From the NCBI GenBank assembly GCA_022510665.1, contig JAFLSZ010000013.1:1-33335 (forward strand): DNA of 33,335 bases, in the 5' to 3' direction. Origin of the DNA: Lachnospiraceae bacterium. Its GTDB lineage: Bacteria; Bacillota; Clostridia; Lachnospirales; Lachnospiraceae. Shown in pieces: positions 23,735 through 33,317 of the stretch. A program made the position numbers and the translations under genes. Within the stretch, counting starts at the first letter, position 1. Each line of letters begins with the position of its first letter. The notes below the pieces were generated by a model that was not told where the DNA came from, made no database searches, and was given only the letters and a program-made list of their open reading frames with translations.

Positions 23735-24649
23735 ATGTTAGAAGTTTGTTTACTGGGAAGTGGCGGAATGATGCCGCTTCCGAATCGCTGGCTGACGGCG
23801 TTGATGACGCGGCTAAACGGCAGCAGTCTGTTGATTGACTGCGGCGAGGGAACGCAGATTGCGATTCGGGAAAAGGGATGGAGTTTTCACGGGATTGACG
23901 TAATTTGTTTTACGCATTATCACGGAGATCACATCAGCGGCCTGCCCGGACTTCTGCTTTCTATGGGAAACGCGGAACGCACGGAACCGGTAACTCTTAT
24001 CGGCCCAAAGGGGTTGGAGCGGGTAGTCGGCGCGCTGCGGACGATTGCGCCGGAACTGCCGTTTTCGCTTCAATTCCATGAACTGACGGAACCGGAGGAG
24101 ACGATTTGCTCTCACGGGTATGAGATAGAGGCGTACAAAGTAAATCACAATGTGCCCTGCTACGGTTACTCGCTTGTAGTACGGCGCGGGGGGCGCTTTT
24201 TTGTGGAACTCGCGGAGAAAAACAACGTCCCGAAACGGTATTGGAACCGTCTGCAAAAAGGAGAAATCATAGAAGAAGACGGCGTGACGTTTACGCCGGA
24301 TTTGGTACTTGGGCCGCCGCGGCGCGGAATCCGTCTGTCTTACTGTACCGACACCAGACCTACAAAGTCCATCGCTGCCCATGCAAAGGACGCAGACCTG
24401 TTTATCTGTGAAGGGATGTACGGGGAGGAAGACAGACAGGAAAAAGCGCTGGAACATAAACACATGACGTTTTATGAGGCGGCTAAATTAGCGAAAGAAG
24501 CACAGGCGAAGGAATTGTGGCTGACGCATTACAGCCCGTCGTTACTTCGCCCGGAAGACTATATCCCGAAAGCAAGGAAAATTTTTCCTGCGGCTTTTGC
24601 GGGAAAAGACGGAAAAACAGTAGTATTGGAGTTTGATAAAACGGAGTAA
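23735..24649 (+). CDS. rnz: Ribonuclease Z
   Basis: A 304-residue metallo-beta-lactamase-fold endonuclease that trims 3' ends of tRNA precursors. The metal motif FTHYHGDHISGL gives H61, H63, D65 and H66. GSGGMMPLPNRWLTALMTRL is the N-terminal loop, YCTDTRPTK supplies a later metal Asp, and ELWLTHYSPS contains the last His. The nearest AGGAGG (23714-23719) lies 15 nt from ATG 23735, longer than usual. The upstream stop is at 23728-23730, so translation may depend on coupling to the small upstream gene. Confidence 0.92.
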   Translation: MLEVCLLGSGGMMPLPNRWLTALMTRLNGSSLLIDCGEGTQIAIREKGWSFHGIDVICFTHYHGDHISGLPGLLLSMGNAERTEPVTLIGPKGLERVVGALRTIAPELPFSLQFHELTEPEETICSHGYEIEAYKVNHNVPCYGYSLVVRRGGRFFVELAEKNNVPKRYWNRLQKGEIIEEDGVTFTPDLVLGPPRRGIRLSYCTDTRPTKSIAAHAKDADLFICEGMYGEEDRQEKALEHKHMTFYEAAKLAKEAQAKELWLTHYSPSLLRPEDYIPKARKIFPAAFAGKDGKTVVLEFDKTE

Positions 24650-24683
24650 TCGGATACGTATTGCAATGCAGAAGGAGGTGCCT

Positions 24684-25256
24684 ATGAAAAAACGGATAGG
24701 AACGACCGGTGTTATCCTGGTTTTGGCAGTGGGAATTATAGCATTGTATCTGTACATTGATCGTTCGGGCAAAAAGGAAACGGAGCCGGTGAATACGGCG
24801 GCAGAGCAGATACTTTCAAAGAATCTGGATAAGAATTATCCGCCGACGCCCCACGCGGTGGCGGAACTTTACTGCGGCATTATAGAATGTATTTACAGTG
24901 AGGATACCACCGAAGAACAGTTAGAGAAGTTGGTAAAAATGCAGCTTCGGTTGTTTGATGAGGAATTTGCGGCGTTAAACCCGTACGAACAGTTTTTGGC
25001 CGTAACGAAAGAAGAACTGGCGGAGGCCGCGGAAAAGAAACTTGTATTTACGGGGTATGTAGTAGACCGTGCCAGCAATGTGGAAAAATGGAGAAAAAAT
25101 TCGGTGGAATACGCTTCTATCGGACTTGAGTTTACTATGCGTTCCGGTGACGGAAGAAGTATAGGCTACCGAAATCTTGTGATGCGGAAAGACGCGGACG
25201 GAAGATATAAAATATTAGGTTGGCAGACCGCGGAAGACGGAGGCGGGGGACAGTGA
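24684..25256 (+). CDS. Membrane-anchored extracytoplasmic protein, DUF6715-like
   Basis: A 190-residue protein with a Lys/Arg start, one N-terminal membrane segment (about 7-26) and a soluble helical then beta-rich domain. [18 protein letters not shown] and [18 protein letters not shown] are visible, with a strand-rich end. It resembles proteins of Clostridia labelled DUF6715 as I recall; I cannot confirm this without a profile search. AAGGAGG lies 5 nt before ATG 24684. Its stop overlaps the tsaD start (GTGA), which implies coupling, although no functional link is known. Confidence 0.72.
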   Translation: MKKRIGTTGVILVLAVGIIALYLYIDRSGKKETEPVNTAAEQILSKNLDKNYPPTPHAVAELYCGIIECIYSEDTTEEQLEKLVKMQLRLFDEEFAALNPYEQFLAVTKEELAEAAEKKLVFTGYVVDRASNVEKWRKNSVEYASIGLEFTMRSGDGRSIGYRNLVMRKDADGRYKILGWQTAEDGGGGQ

Positions 25257-26263
25257 AACTCTTAGCGATTGAATCATCTTGTGACGAGACGGCGGCGGCG
25301 GTGGTGGAAAACGGAAGAACCGTGCTGTCGAATGTAATTTCCTCGCAAATTGATATACATACATTATACGGAGGCGTCGTGCCGGAGATTGCGTCCCGTA
25401 AACATATGGAACGCATCAATAACGTGGTGGAGCAGGCGTTAAGTGAAGCCGGCATGGGATTAAAAGACATGGATGCGGTAGCGGTCACTTACGGACCGGG
25501 GCTTGTGGGAGCGCTGCTGGTCGGTGTGGCACACGCAAAAGCGCTTGCGTATGCGGCGGGGCTTCCGCTTATCGGCGTACACCATATAGAAGGACATATT
25601 TCCGCAAATTACATTGAGTATCCGCAGCTGGAACCGCCGTTTTTGTGTCTGGTCGTTTCGGGAGGGCATACGCATCTGGTGCGCGTGGCGGATTACGGCG
25701 TTTATGAAATTCTCGGAAAAACCCATGACGACGCGGCGGGAGAGGCCTTTGATAAAGTGGCGCGCGCCATCGGGCTCGGATACCCGGGCGGACCGAAGAT
25801 TGACAAACTTTCAAAAGAAGGAAATCCGCGCGCCATTGCTTTTCCGAAAGGACAGATTGCAGATGCGCCGTACGATTTCAGTTTCAGCGGCGTAAAGTCG
25901 GCCGTGCTGAACTATTTAAACCAGTCGGCGATGCAGGGAATCGAGGTAAATGCCGCGGACGTGGCGGCTTCGTTCCAAAAGTCGGTAGCGGACGTGCTGG
26001 TGGAAAAGACAATGGCGGCAGTCAGGAATACGGGGATGAAAAAGCTCGCGCTGGCCGGCGGCGTAGCATCGAATTCCGCCATCCGCGCGGCGATGCGGGA
26101 GGCTTGTGAAGCCGAGGGAATAGAGATGTTCTGCCCGTCGCCGGTTCTTTGTACGGATAACGCGGCAATGATTGGCGCGGCGGCGTATTATGAGTTCCGA
26201 AAAGGAGTGCGGCACGGCTTGGATTTGAATGCGGTGCCGAGTTTACAGCTTGGAGAGCGTTAA
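25253..26263 (+). CDS. tsaD: tRNA N6-adenosine threonylcarbamoyltransferase TsaD
   Basis: A 336-residue catalytic subunit that transfers threonylcarbamoyl from TC-AMP to A37 of tRNA. The N terminus [16 protein letters not shown] and the metal-binding pair H111 and H115 in [13 protein letters not shown] agree with the E. coli numbering. [25 protein letters not shown] and [14 protein letters not shown] complete the family motifs. I chose GTG 25253, with GGAGG upstream, because it gives the normal length. It overlaps the preceding gene by 4 nt and is followed 8 nt later by ispD. Confidence 0.95.
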   Translation: MKLLAIESSCDETAAAVVENGRTVLSNVISSQIDIHTLYGGVVPEIASRKHMERINNVVEQALSEAGMGLKDMDAVAVTYGPGLVGALLVGVAHAKALAYAAGLPLIGVHHIEGHISANYIEYPQLEPPFLCLVVSGGHTHLVRVADYGVYEILGKTHDDAAGEAFDKVARAIGLGYPGGPKIDKLSKEGNPRAIAFPKGQIADAPYDFSFSGVKSAVLNYLNQSAMQGIEVNAADVAASFQKSVADVLVEKTMAAVRNTGMKKLALAGGVASNSAIRAAMREACEAEGIEMFCPSPVLCTDNAAMIGAAAYYEFRKGVRHGLDLNAVPSLQLGER

Positions 26264-26271
26264 GGAGGATT

Positions 26272-26964
26272 ATGGCGGCAGCGGGGATTGTATTGGCAGG
26301 CGGAAAAGGGACAAGGATGCAGAGCGGGGTTCCGAAACAGTATATGCTGTTGGACGGAAAACCTCTTTTGTATTATTCCCTGCGCGCCTTTGAAGAAAGC
26401 GATGTAGAGAGCGTGGTGCTGGTAACGGCAGAAGGAGAAGAAGATTACTGCCGGACGGAACTGTTAGAGCGCTATGGGTTTGCCAAGGTAACCGCAGTAA
26501 CGGCGGGCGGCGCGGAACGCCATGAGTCGGTCTGGAACGGACTTTGTGCGGCGGGAGAGCCGGAGTATGTGCTGATTCACGACGGTGCGAGGCCGTTGGT
26601 AACGCCGGAGCTGATTAACCGGGTGCTTGTTCAGACGAAAAGTTACGATGCCTGTGTGGCGGGAATGCCGGTTAAGGATACGATTCAGATGACGGATGAA
26701 CATGGTGTAATTATGCTGACACCAAAGAGAGAAAGCCTGTGGATTGCACAAACGCCGCAGGCATTTGCGTTTTCTCTTGTCTATAACGCGTATGAGAGGC
26801 TTATGGCGGAGCCCGAAGTTAAAGTGACGGACGACGCGATGGTAGTAGGGCTTTACGGGGATACTCCGGTGCAGATGGTACGGGGAAGTTATACGAACAT
26901 AAAGGTAACTACGCCGGAGGATATGGTGCTGGCGGAAGTGTTTCTCAGGAAAAGATACGGCTGA
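26272..26964 (+). CDS. ispD: 2-C-methyl-D-erythritol 4-phosphate cytidylyltransferase
   Basis: A 230-residue nucleotidyltransferase of the MEP pathway that makes CDP-ME. The N-terminal CTP-binding loop is VLAGGKGTRMQSGVPKQY. VLIHDGARPLV, PVKDTIQM and KVTDDAMVV are typical of IspD. AAGGAGG lies 4 nt before ATG 26272. It closes the tsa/rnz cluster. ispF is elsewhere in the window, not adjacent as in many bacteria. The 81 nt after it show no convincing terminator or promoter. Confidence 0.95.
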   Translation: MAAAGIVLAGGKGTRMQSGVPKQYMLLDGKPLLYYSLRAFEESDVESVVLVTAEGEEDYCRTELLERYGFAKVTAVTAGGAERHESVWNGLCAAGEPEYVLIHDGARPLVTPELINRVLVQTKSYDACVAGMPVKDTIQMTDEHGVIMLTPKRESLWIAQTPQAFAFSLVYNAYERLMAEPEVKVTDDAMVVGLYGDTPVQMVRGSYTNIKVTTPEDMVLAEVFLRKRYG

Positions 26965-27045
26965 AACAGAAGAAAACGGCGCTTTTGTTTTTCGGAGTGT
27001 TGATGTGATTTAAAATAAAACTAAATTTTGCAGGAGGGAAGGATT

Positions 27046-29802
27046 ATGGGAAAAAGGGTATTGGATTGGAATCGTTATTCGGATACGGCGGTTTGCGCGG
27101 TATCCGAAGGGTGCGTTTTGCTTCGGAATAAAAATAAGGCACTTCCGTTAAAAAAAGGGGAAAAAGTTGCGGTTTTCGGAAGGATTCAGTTGAATTATTA
27201 TAAAAGCGGCACCGGCTCCGGCGGCATGGTAAATGTTTCCCGTGTGGCGGGAATTACAGATGCCTTAGTCGAGGGCGGTATTGTAACGGTAAACAGCGAA
27301 TTGCTTTCCGTATATCGGGAGTGGTGTGCCGGGAATCCGTTTGATTTAGGGAGCGGATGGGGCGCGGAGCCTTGGTCGCAAAAGGAGATGCCGGTGAGCG
27401 ACGCGCTTTGCGAACGGATTGCGGGAGAGTCTGAAACGGCGGTTGTAGTTATCGGGCGTACCGCCGGTGAGGATCAGGACAATAAAGCCGAAAAAGGAGC
27501 TTATTTTTTAAGTGAAGAAGAAGAACATATGCTTGCGGCGGTGCGGAAACACTTTTCAAAGGCAGTTGTGCTGCTGAATGTGGGCGGTCTGATTGACATG
27601 AGTTTTGTTACAAAGTATTCTCCGGACGCCGTTCTTTATGTATGGCAGGGCGGCATGGTCGGCGGTATCGGTACGGCGGATGTGCTGACCGGAAAGAAAA
27701 GCCCGTCCGGCAAACTTCCGGATACGATTGCGTATACGATTGAGGATTATCCGTCCCACGCTTATTTCGGAAATTTAGAGAGAAACTTTTATACCGAGGA
27801 TATTTATGTCGGTTACCGCTATTTTGAGACGTTTGCGAAAGACAGAGTGATGTTCCCTTTCGGGTTCGGACTTTCCTATACGACATTTACCATAGAGGCA
27901 CAGGCGGTTTCGGCAGCAAAGGAGACGGTAGTTTTAAAGGTTTCCGTAACAAATACCGGAGAGGTTTCGGGAAAAGAAGTTGTACAGGTATATTGTGAGG
28001 CGCCTCAGGGAGTACTCGGAAAACCGGCAAGAGTGCTTTGTGCGTATGAAAAGACAAAAGAGCTTGCTCCAAAGGAAACGCAGGAGTTTATGATTTCCCT
28101 CCGCCTTTCGGAACTGGCGTCCTTTGATGACCTCGGAAAAACCGGACACCTGTCCTGTTTTGTGTTGGAAGCGGGCGAATACTGTTTTTATGTGGGTTCC
28201 GATGTGCGCAGCGCAGAGAAAGCGGCAGCGGTTGTGATACCGGAGCTTTTGGTGGTTTCCGAGAAAGAACGGGCGCTCGCGCCGGTGCTTTCCTTTCAGC
28301 GCATGACGGCGGCCGCTTCCGAAGAAGGCCTTGTATTACAGATGGAAGAAGTTCATGGGATTCCGCCGAAAGAAGAGGAACGCAGGCTTGAAAAACTTCC
28401 GCCGGAGATTGCTTACACCGGCGATAAGGGAATACGTCTCGCAGATGTGGCAGCGGGAAAAGCGGCAATGGAGGAGTTTATCGGGCAGCTTTCGGACGAA
28501 AATCTGGCCTGTATTATCCGCGGCGAGGGAATGTGCAGTCCGAAAGTAACGGCAGGAACCGCGGCAGCATTCGGCGGCGTTACGAAAGCGCTCGCGGAGT
28601 TTGGGATTCCGTGTGCCTGCTGTGCGGACGGACCGTCCGGAGTGCGTATGGACTGCGGAACAAAGGCATTCAGTCTGCCGAACGGCACGCTGTTGGCGTC
28701 TACGTTTAACAAAGAACTGATTCGGGAACTGTTTTCGTTTTTTGGATTAGAGGCCGCGTATCATCAGGTGGATTGCATGCTTGGGCCGGGGTTAAACTTA
28801 CACCGCCACCCGTTGAACGGCAGGAATTTTGAATATTTTTCCGAGGATCCGTATCTGTCCGGAACCATGGCGGCGGCAGAACTTCAGGGCTTTCATTCCG
28901 CCGGTGTGACCGGTACGATAAAACATTATTGTGCGAACGATCAGGAGTCGGGACGCCATACGGCGGATTCGGTTGTTTCGGAACGCGCGCTGCGTGAAAT
29001 TTACTTAAAATGCTTTGAGATAGCGGTAAAAGAGGGAAAAGCTTCTACCGTAATGACAAGTTACGGAGCGATAAACGGCCTTTGGACGGCAGGAAACTAC
29101 GACCTTGTTTCCACGGTTCTGCGGGACGAATGGGGCTTTGACGGGCTTGTAATGACCGACTGGTGGGCTAACATCAACGTACGCAGCCAGCCGGCAAATA
29201 AGAAGGAGCTTGCGGCCATGGCACGCGCGCAGAACGACATTTATATGGTATGCGCGGATTGTGAGAAGAACGAGGACAATACGCTTGTTTCTTTGGCGGA
29301 CGGTTCGCTCAAACGCGGCGAATTACAAAGAAACGCGGCGAATATCTGCCGTTTCCTTTTGAAGACCAACGCAATGAAGCGTCTTTGCGGTACGGAAGAA
29401 ATGATTGAGTTAAAGGATTGCCCATATACGCAAGAAGCAGCAGATACAAAAGAGGAGGCGCTTACTTACGAACTGGAGAACCGCCTTGTGATTGACTTTA
29501 ACGGCCTTTGCACCGAAAAAGGCGGAAGCCATGCGTTTACTCTGGAGGTAAAAGAACCCGCAAAATACCGTGTTACGATTACGGGCAGTTCTACGGCGGG
29601 CGGACTTGCGCAGATGCCGGTAACTTTGTTTTTGATGGGAACCGCCTATGGGATCTTTACATGGAACGGTACGGAAGGAAAACCGGTTTCCTTTACGGAG
29701 GAATACTTTTTGAATTTCCGCTTTACCAGTGTTCGTCTTAACTTCGCACAGAGCGGCCTGACGCTGCATAACATGGTGATAGAGAAAACGGATTTCAGTT
29801 AA
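27046..29802 (+). CDS. GH3 beta-glycosidase with reversed domain order
   Basis: A 918-residue enzyme with no signal peptide, so probably cytoplasmic. The usual C-terminal GH3 alpha/beta sandwich comes first (about 15-285, GCVLLRNKNKALPL and FPFGFGLSYTTF), then an Fn3-like domain (about 290-390). The (beta/alpha)-barrel follows (about 480-780), with DGPSGVR, GPGLNLHRHPLNGRNFEYFS, IKHYCAND and the nucleophile D705 in VMTDWW. A C-terminal beta-rich region (about 800-918) may bind carbohydrate. The same inverted order is known in beta-glucosidases of Butyrivibrio and Ruminococcus. Exact sugar specificity cannot be read. ATG 27046 has AGGAGGGAAGG upstream, preferred to TTG 27028. Confidence 0.92.
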   Translation: MGKRVLDWNRYSDTAVCAVSEGCVLLRNKNKALPLKKGEKVAVFGRIQLNYYKSGTGSGGMVNVSRVAGITDALVEGGIVTVNSELLSVYREWCAGNPFDLGSGWGAEPWSQKEMPVSDALCERIAGESETAVVVIGRTAGEDQDNKAEKGAYFLSEEEEHMLAAVRKHFSKAVVLLNVGGLIDMSFVTKYSPDAVLYVWQGGMVGGIGTADVLTGKKSPSGKLPDTIAYTIEDYPSHAYFGNLERNFYTEDIYVGYRYFETFAKDRVMFPFGFGLSYTTFTIEAQAVSAAKETVVLKVSVTNTGEVSGKEVVQVYCEAPQGVLGKPARVLCAYEKTKELAPKETQEFMISLRLSELASFDDLGKTGHLSCFVLEAGEYCFYVGSDVRSAEKAAAVVIPELLVVSEKERALAPVLSFQRMTAAASEEGLVLQMEEVHGIPPKEEERRLEKLPPEIAYTGDKGIRLADVAAGKAAMEEFIGQLSDENLACIIRGEGMCSPKVTAGTAAAFGGVTKALAEFGIPCACCADGPSGVRMDCGTKAFSLPNGTLLASTFNKELIRELFSFFGLEAAYHQVDCMLGPGLNLHRHPLNGRNFEYFSEDPYLSGTMAAAELQGFHSAGVTGTIKHYCANDQESGRHTADSVVSERALREIYLKCFEIAVKEGKASTVMTSYGAINGLWTAGNYDLVSTVLRDEWGFDGLVMTDWWANINVRSQPANKKELAAMARAQNDIYMVCADCEKNEDNTLVSLADGSLKRGELQRNAANICRFLLKTNAMKRLCGTEEMIELKDCPYTQEAADTKEEALTYELENRLVIDFNGLCTEKGGSHAFTLEVKEPAKYRVTITGSSTAGGLAQMPVTLFLMGTAYGIFTWNGTEGKPVSFTEEYFLNFRFTSVRLNFAQSGLTLHNMVIEKTDFS

Positions 29803-29813
29803 TTTACGCATCA

Positions 29814-29841
29814 TTGAAGAGTGCGCGCCTGTTGTTATACT
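29814..29841 (+). promoter_or_regulatory. Promoter of the hybrid histidine kinase gene
   Basis: TTGAAG (29814-29819), a 16-nt spacer and TATACT (29836-29841), in the 87-nt gap after the GH3 gene. Confidence 0.5.
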
Positions 29842-29889
29842 AAAACCGGCTATGGCAGAGGCGTGCAGAATCTGTTGAAGGAGATACAT

Positions 29890-32800
29890 ATGGCAGCAAA
29901 GAGAAAGGGATTTAATTTCAGACTGCATCAGCTTTTTGTCGTGGCAATGGCGATAGCCCTTGTCGTTATCATGGTCTTAAATGTCCTGCTAATGTATGAT
30001 ATAGCGGCAAAGCAGACCGAGGAAATCGGGCGGATGCGGGTGCAGAGCATTGCGACGGGATTTCAGAAATCACTGACGCGGGCAGAGTATACGCTCGAAC
30101 GGGTTCGCGGCAGTCTGGAGGAAATGATTCAGAGCGGCTCTACAGAGGAAGAAATCCGGCACTTTCTTGCAGAGCAGAGGAATATTGAGTATAGTTTGTC
30201 TAATGAGGTATGCCTGAATGTCTTTTGTGTTGTGGACGGAGTGGTAATGATATCGGATATGGAGACGCCGAAGGACTATGTCCTGCAGGACCGCTCATGG
30301 TATCGGGGGCTTTTGGCGGCCGGAAGGGGAGAAATCTATATATCTCCGACTTATAAGGATGCGTTTACGGACAATATGTGCTTTACGGTTGCAATAATGC
30401 TTGCGGACGGCTCGACGGTAGGTCTGGATTACAGCGTGGCGGAGATTCAGTCCTATGTGAATGAGATGGGCAGCGATACATATGGCGACGCGATGATTGT
30501 CGATGCGAATGAAATCATCGTGGGATATACGAATCCGGATATGATTGGAAAGAAGCTTTCCTCGGAGCTGCCGCAGTACCGCGACGTTTTTTTACGCGCG
30601 GTTGCGTCGGATAAGGAGAGCCTGTCTTTAAGAACTTCCGTGGGAAAAGAGAACAGCACGATATTCTGCAGCAAGACGGAAAACGGCTGGTATATGATGT
30701 GCAGTGTCAGCAATTCGGCACTGTACCGCGAGAATTATAAGCAGATGTACCGTAATTTTTGTTTCGTTCTGCTGTTAGTGTTTGTAATAGTAATTATTTA
30801 TTTTCTGGGGCTGCGTGAGCGGCGTCAGGCGGAGCTTATTCTGCGTGACAGGGAAGAACGGCATAAAGAGAATAAGAAGGAAAAAAAGCAGAGAGATTTT
30901 ACGGTACGGGATCAGCGTAAATATCAGATCGGAATTACCGGGATTTTTATCGTGACAATGATTATTGCAATATCCGGCAGTACGTCAATGTCGATTAACG
31001 AAAGCCGCATCAAGATGGAGGAGGAACTGCAGGAGTATAGTTATAAGGTCGGTGACTGGATTTTAGAGCAAAAAAGTATTCTTGATATGTTTAATAACGT
31101 TGTCGCGGCAAAACCGGAGATGCTTTTGGACTACAACGGAATGGTGAAGTTTTTGGACGATATCACGAAACATTATCCGAAGATTTCCGCGACGTATATT
31201 GCGAACCCGGATTTTCCGCACGGACACCCGATGGTTATGAACAACGGGTGGGTGCCGGAGCCGGACTATGTGGAGGAAGAACGTATCTGGTATATCGGTG
31301 CGCTGACAGCCGAAGACTTCAATATCACCGAACCGTACTATGATGCAAGAACAGGTGAGTATTGCATTACCTTTTCCAAAGTGGTGAAATCGGACAGCGG
31401 GGAATTTTGCGGGGTGTTTGCGATTGATTTCTATCTGGATGTGTTGATGGATATTCTTGGAAAAAGCTATTCGGAACAGGGGTATGCATTTTTGGTAGAT
31501 AAGAACGGACTGATTATTGACCACCCTAATTCGGATTATGAGTTTTCAGATGAAGATTCGGTAAATATACATGATCTGGTCTATGACAGTCTGTACAGCG
31601 AGACGGGAATGGTCGTAATTAAGGATTATGATGAGGAGTACAAAGTATGCGCATCCATGGATGAAATTGTCTCCGGATTCCGGATTATAGTGGTAAAGGA
31701 TTGGTGGAATATATACGGTAATGTGCTGCAGTATGCGGCTCTTTTCCTGGGATTGTTTGGAGGCTGTATTCTGGCAGTCAACGTAGTCATCAACAAAATG
31801 ATACAGTGGCAGTCGAGAGCGAACGACAACTTAAAGGAGGCGGCGGAATCCGCGATACGGGCGGAACAGGCAAAAACGCGTTTTCTCTCAAATATGTCGC
31901 ATGAAATCAGAACGCCGATTAACGCGGTGCTTGGCATGAATGAGATGATACTCCGTGAGTGTAAAGACGAACTACTCCTTTCTTATGCGGAAAATATCCA
32001 AAGTTCCGGAAAAACACTTTTGTTTCTGATTAATGATATTCTGGATATGTCAAAAATCGAGTCCGGCAAAATGGAAATTGTTTCGGCGGAGTACGATATG
32101 GCAGACGTAATAACAGATTTATGGAATGTCATCTACCTGAGGGCGCAGGAGAAGAGCCTGACGGTTGACTTTTTATTGGATGAGACACTGCCGCGGACGC
32201 TCTTTGGGGATGAGGTGAGGATTAAGCAGATTGTGACGAATATGCTCACCAATGCGGTAAAATATACGCCCAAAGGCGGTATAGAGCTTCATGTAAACTA
32301 CAGGAAAACCGGAGAGGACAGGATAGAGCTCATCATATCCGTAAAGGATACGGGGATAGGTATCCGACAGGAAGATATGGGGAAACTGTTTGAAAGCTTC
32401 CAGAGGCTGGATGAAAAGAAGAACCGGAATATTGAAGGAACCGGTCTGGGCATGAATATCACGATGTCACTGCTCAAGTTAATGGGAGGCGACATGAAGG
32501 TGGAGAGTGAATATCAGAAAGGCTCCACGTTTACGGTCACGATACCGCAGAAGGTTATCAGCGGTGAGAGTGTGGGTGATTTTGAGACAATTATGGGCAG
32601 ACAGAGGTCGGAGTCGGTACAGAGGCAGGAAAGCTTTGAAGCACCGGATGCAAAAGTGCTTGTGGTCGATGACAATGATATGAACCTTGCCGTATTTAAA
32701 GCGTTATTAAAGCGTACCAAAATGAATATTGTTGCGGCAGACTCCGGCAGAAAATGTCTGGAGCTTGTGAAAAAAGAGCCGTTTCACATTATTTTTATGG

Positions 32801-33291
32801 ACCATATGATGCCGGAGATGGATGGAATTGAGACACTGCACGAGATTCGGAAATTTACCGATTTCCCGAACGAGAAGACACCGGTGATTGCCCTGACGGC
32901 AAACGCGCTTTCCGGGGCGAAAGAATCTTATCTGAAGGAAGGTTTCGCGGACTTTTTGACAAAACCGATTGACGCCGATTTGCTGGAAAAAATGGTTGTT
33001 TCTTATTTACCGAAGGAACTCGTGCAGATACAGGAGGACACGGCTGATTCCGAGATATCTAAGGATAAACTGTTAAAACATCTGTCGAAATTGCGGGAAA
33101 GGCTTGATACCTTTGAAGAGGACAAGGCGGAGGCTCTGCTTACGGAAATAAGCGGGTGTGTATACCGGGGTACTCCGGTCAGTGAACTTCTGCATGACAT
33201 CAGAAAAGATGTGGAGGACTTTGAATTGGGTGCGGCAGCAAAAAAAGTGGAAGAACTCATTGCCGATATGGAAAGCGATAAGTATACCTGA
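29890..33291 (+). CDS. Hybrid sensor histidine kinase with two tandem Cache sensor modules
   Basis: An 1133-residue membrane kinase. Membrane segments at about 15-37, 288-307, 345-363 and 613-636 enclose two extracytoplasmic double-Cache-like domains. The first has VLQDRSWYRGLLAAGRGEIY and the second has IWYIGALTAEDFNITEPYYD. A short basic coil joins the modules. A HisKA domain (NMSHEIRTPINAVLGMNEM, H671), an HATPase domain (MLTNAVKYTP, DTGIGIRQED, GTGLGM) and a receiver domain (VLVVDDNDMN, D971 in IFMDHMMPEMDG, FLTKPID) follow. The last 100 residues are helical but lack an Hpt-type phosphorylatable His. AAGGAG precedes ATG 29890. There is no separate response regulator before the window ends. 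The ligand is unknown. Confidence 0.93.
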   Translation: MAAKRKGFNFRLHQLFVVAMAIALVVIMVLNVLLMYDIAAKQTEEIGRMRVQSIATGFQKSLTRAEYTLERVRGSLEEMIQSGSTEEEIRHFLAEQRNIEYSLSNEVCLNVFCVVDGVVMISDMETPKDYVLQDRSWYRGLLAAGRGEIYISPTYKDAFTDNMCFTVAIMLADGSTVGLDYSVAEIQSYVNEMGSDTYGDAMIVDANEIIVGYTNPDMIGKKLSSELPQYRDVFLRAVASDKESLSLRTSVGKENSTIFCSKTENGWYMMCSVSNSALYRENYKQMYRNFCFVLLLVFVIVIIYFLGLRERRQAELILRDREERHKENKKEKKQRDFTVRDQRKYQIGITGIFIVTMIIAISGSTSMSINESRIKMEEELQEYSYKVGDWILEQKSILDMFNNVVAAKPEMLLDYNGMVKFLDDITKHYPKISATYIANPDFPHGHPMVMNNGWVPEPDYVEEERIWYIGALTAEDFNITEPYYDARTGEYCITFSKVVKSDSGEFCGVFAIDFYLDVLMDILGKSYSEQGYAFLVDKNGLIIDHPNSDYEFSDEDSVNIHDLVYDSLYSETGMVVIKDYDEEYKVCASMDEIVSGFRIIVVKDWWNIYGNVLQYAALFLGLFGGCILAVNVVINKMIQWQSRANDNLKEAAESAIRAEQAKTRFLSNMSHEIRTPINAVLGMNEMILRECKDELLLSYAENIQSSGKTLLFLINDILDMSKIESGKMEIVSAEYDMADVITDLWNVIYLRAQEKSLTVDFLLDETLPRTLFGDEVRIKQIVTNMLTNAVKYTPKGGIELHVNYRKTGEDRIELIISVKDTGIGIRQEDMGKLFESFQRLDEKKNRNIEGTGLGMNITMSLLKLMGGDMKVESEYQKGSTFTVTIPQKVISGESVGDFETIMGRQRSESVQRQESFEAPDAKVLVVDDNDMNLAVFKALLKRTKMNIVAADSGRKCLELVKKEPFHIIFMDHMMPEMDGIETLHEIRKFTDFPNEKTPVIALTANALSGAKESYLKEGFADFLTKPIDADLLEKMVVSYLPKELVQIQEDTADSEISKDKLLKHLSKLRERLDTFEEDKAEALLTEISGCVYRGTPVSELLHDIRKDVEDFELGAAAKKVEELIADMESDKYT

Positions 33292-33317
33292 CTAACTGAA
33301 AGGGGAGATTCGCCGCC

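Noticed and set aside
23813-24463. Minus-strand open frame of 216 codons.
   Set aside because: It is antisense to rnz, whose metal-binding motifs are clear.
26965-27045. A promoter or terminator between ispD and the GH3 gene.
   Set aside because: The candidate hexamers have poor spacing or overlap the ribosome site, and no stable stem with a T run is visible.
1-33312. A 13-bp inverted match between the two window ends: CGAATCTCCCCTT at 1-13 and AAGGGGAGATTCG at 33300-33312.
   Set aside because: The window edges are arbitrary, and several 13-base inverted matches are expected by chance in 33 kb. I do not claim element ends.
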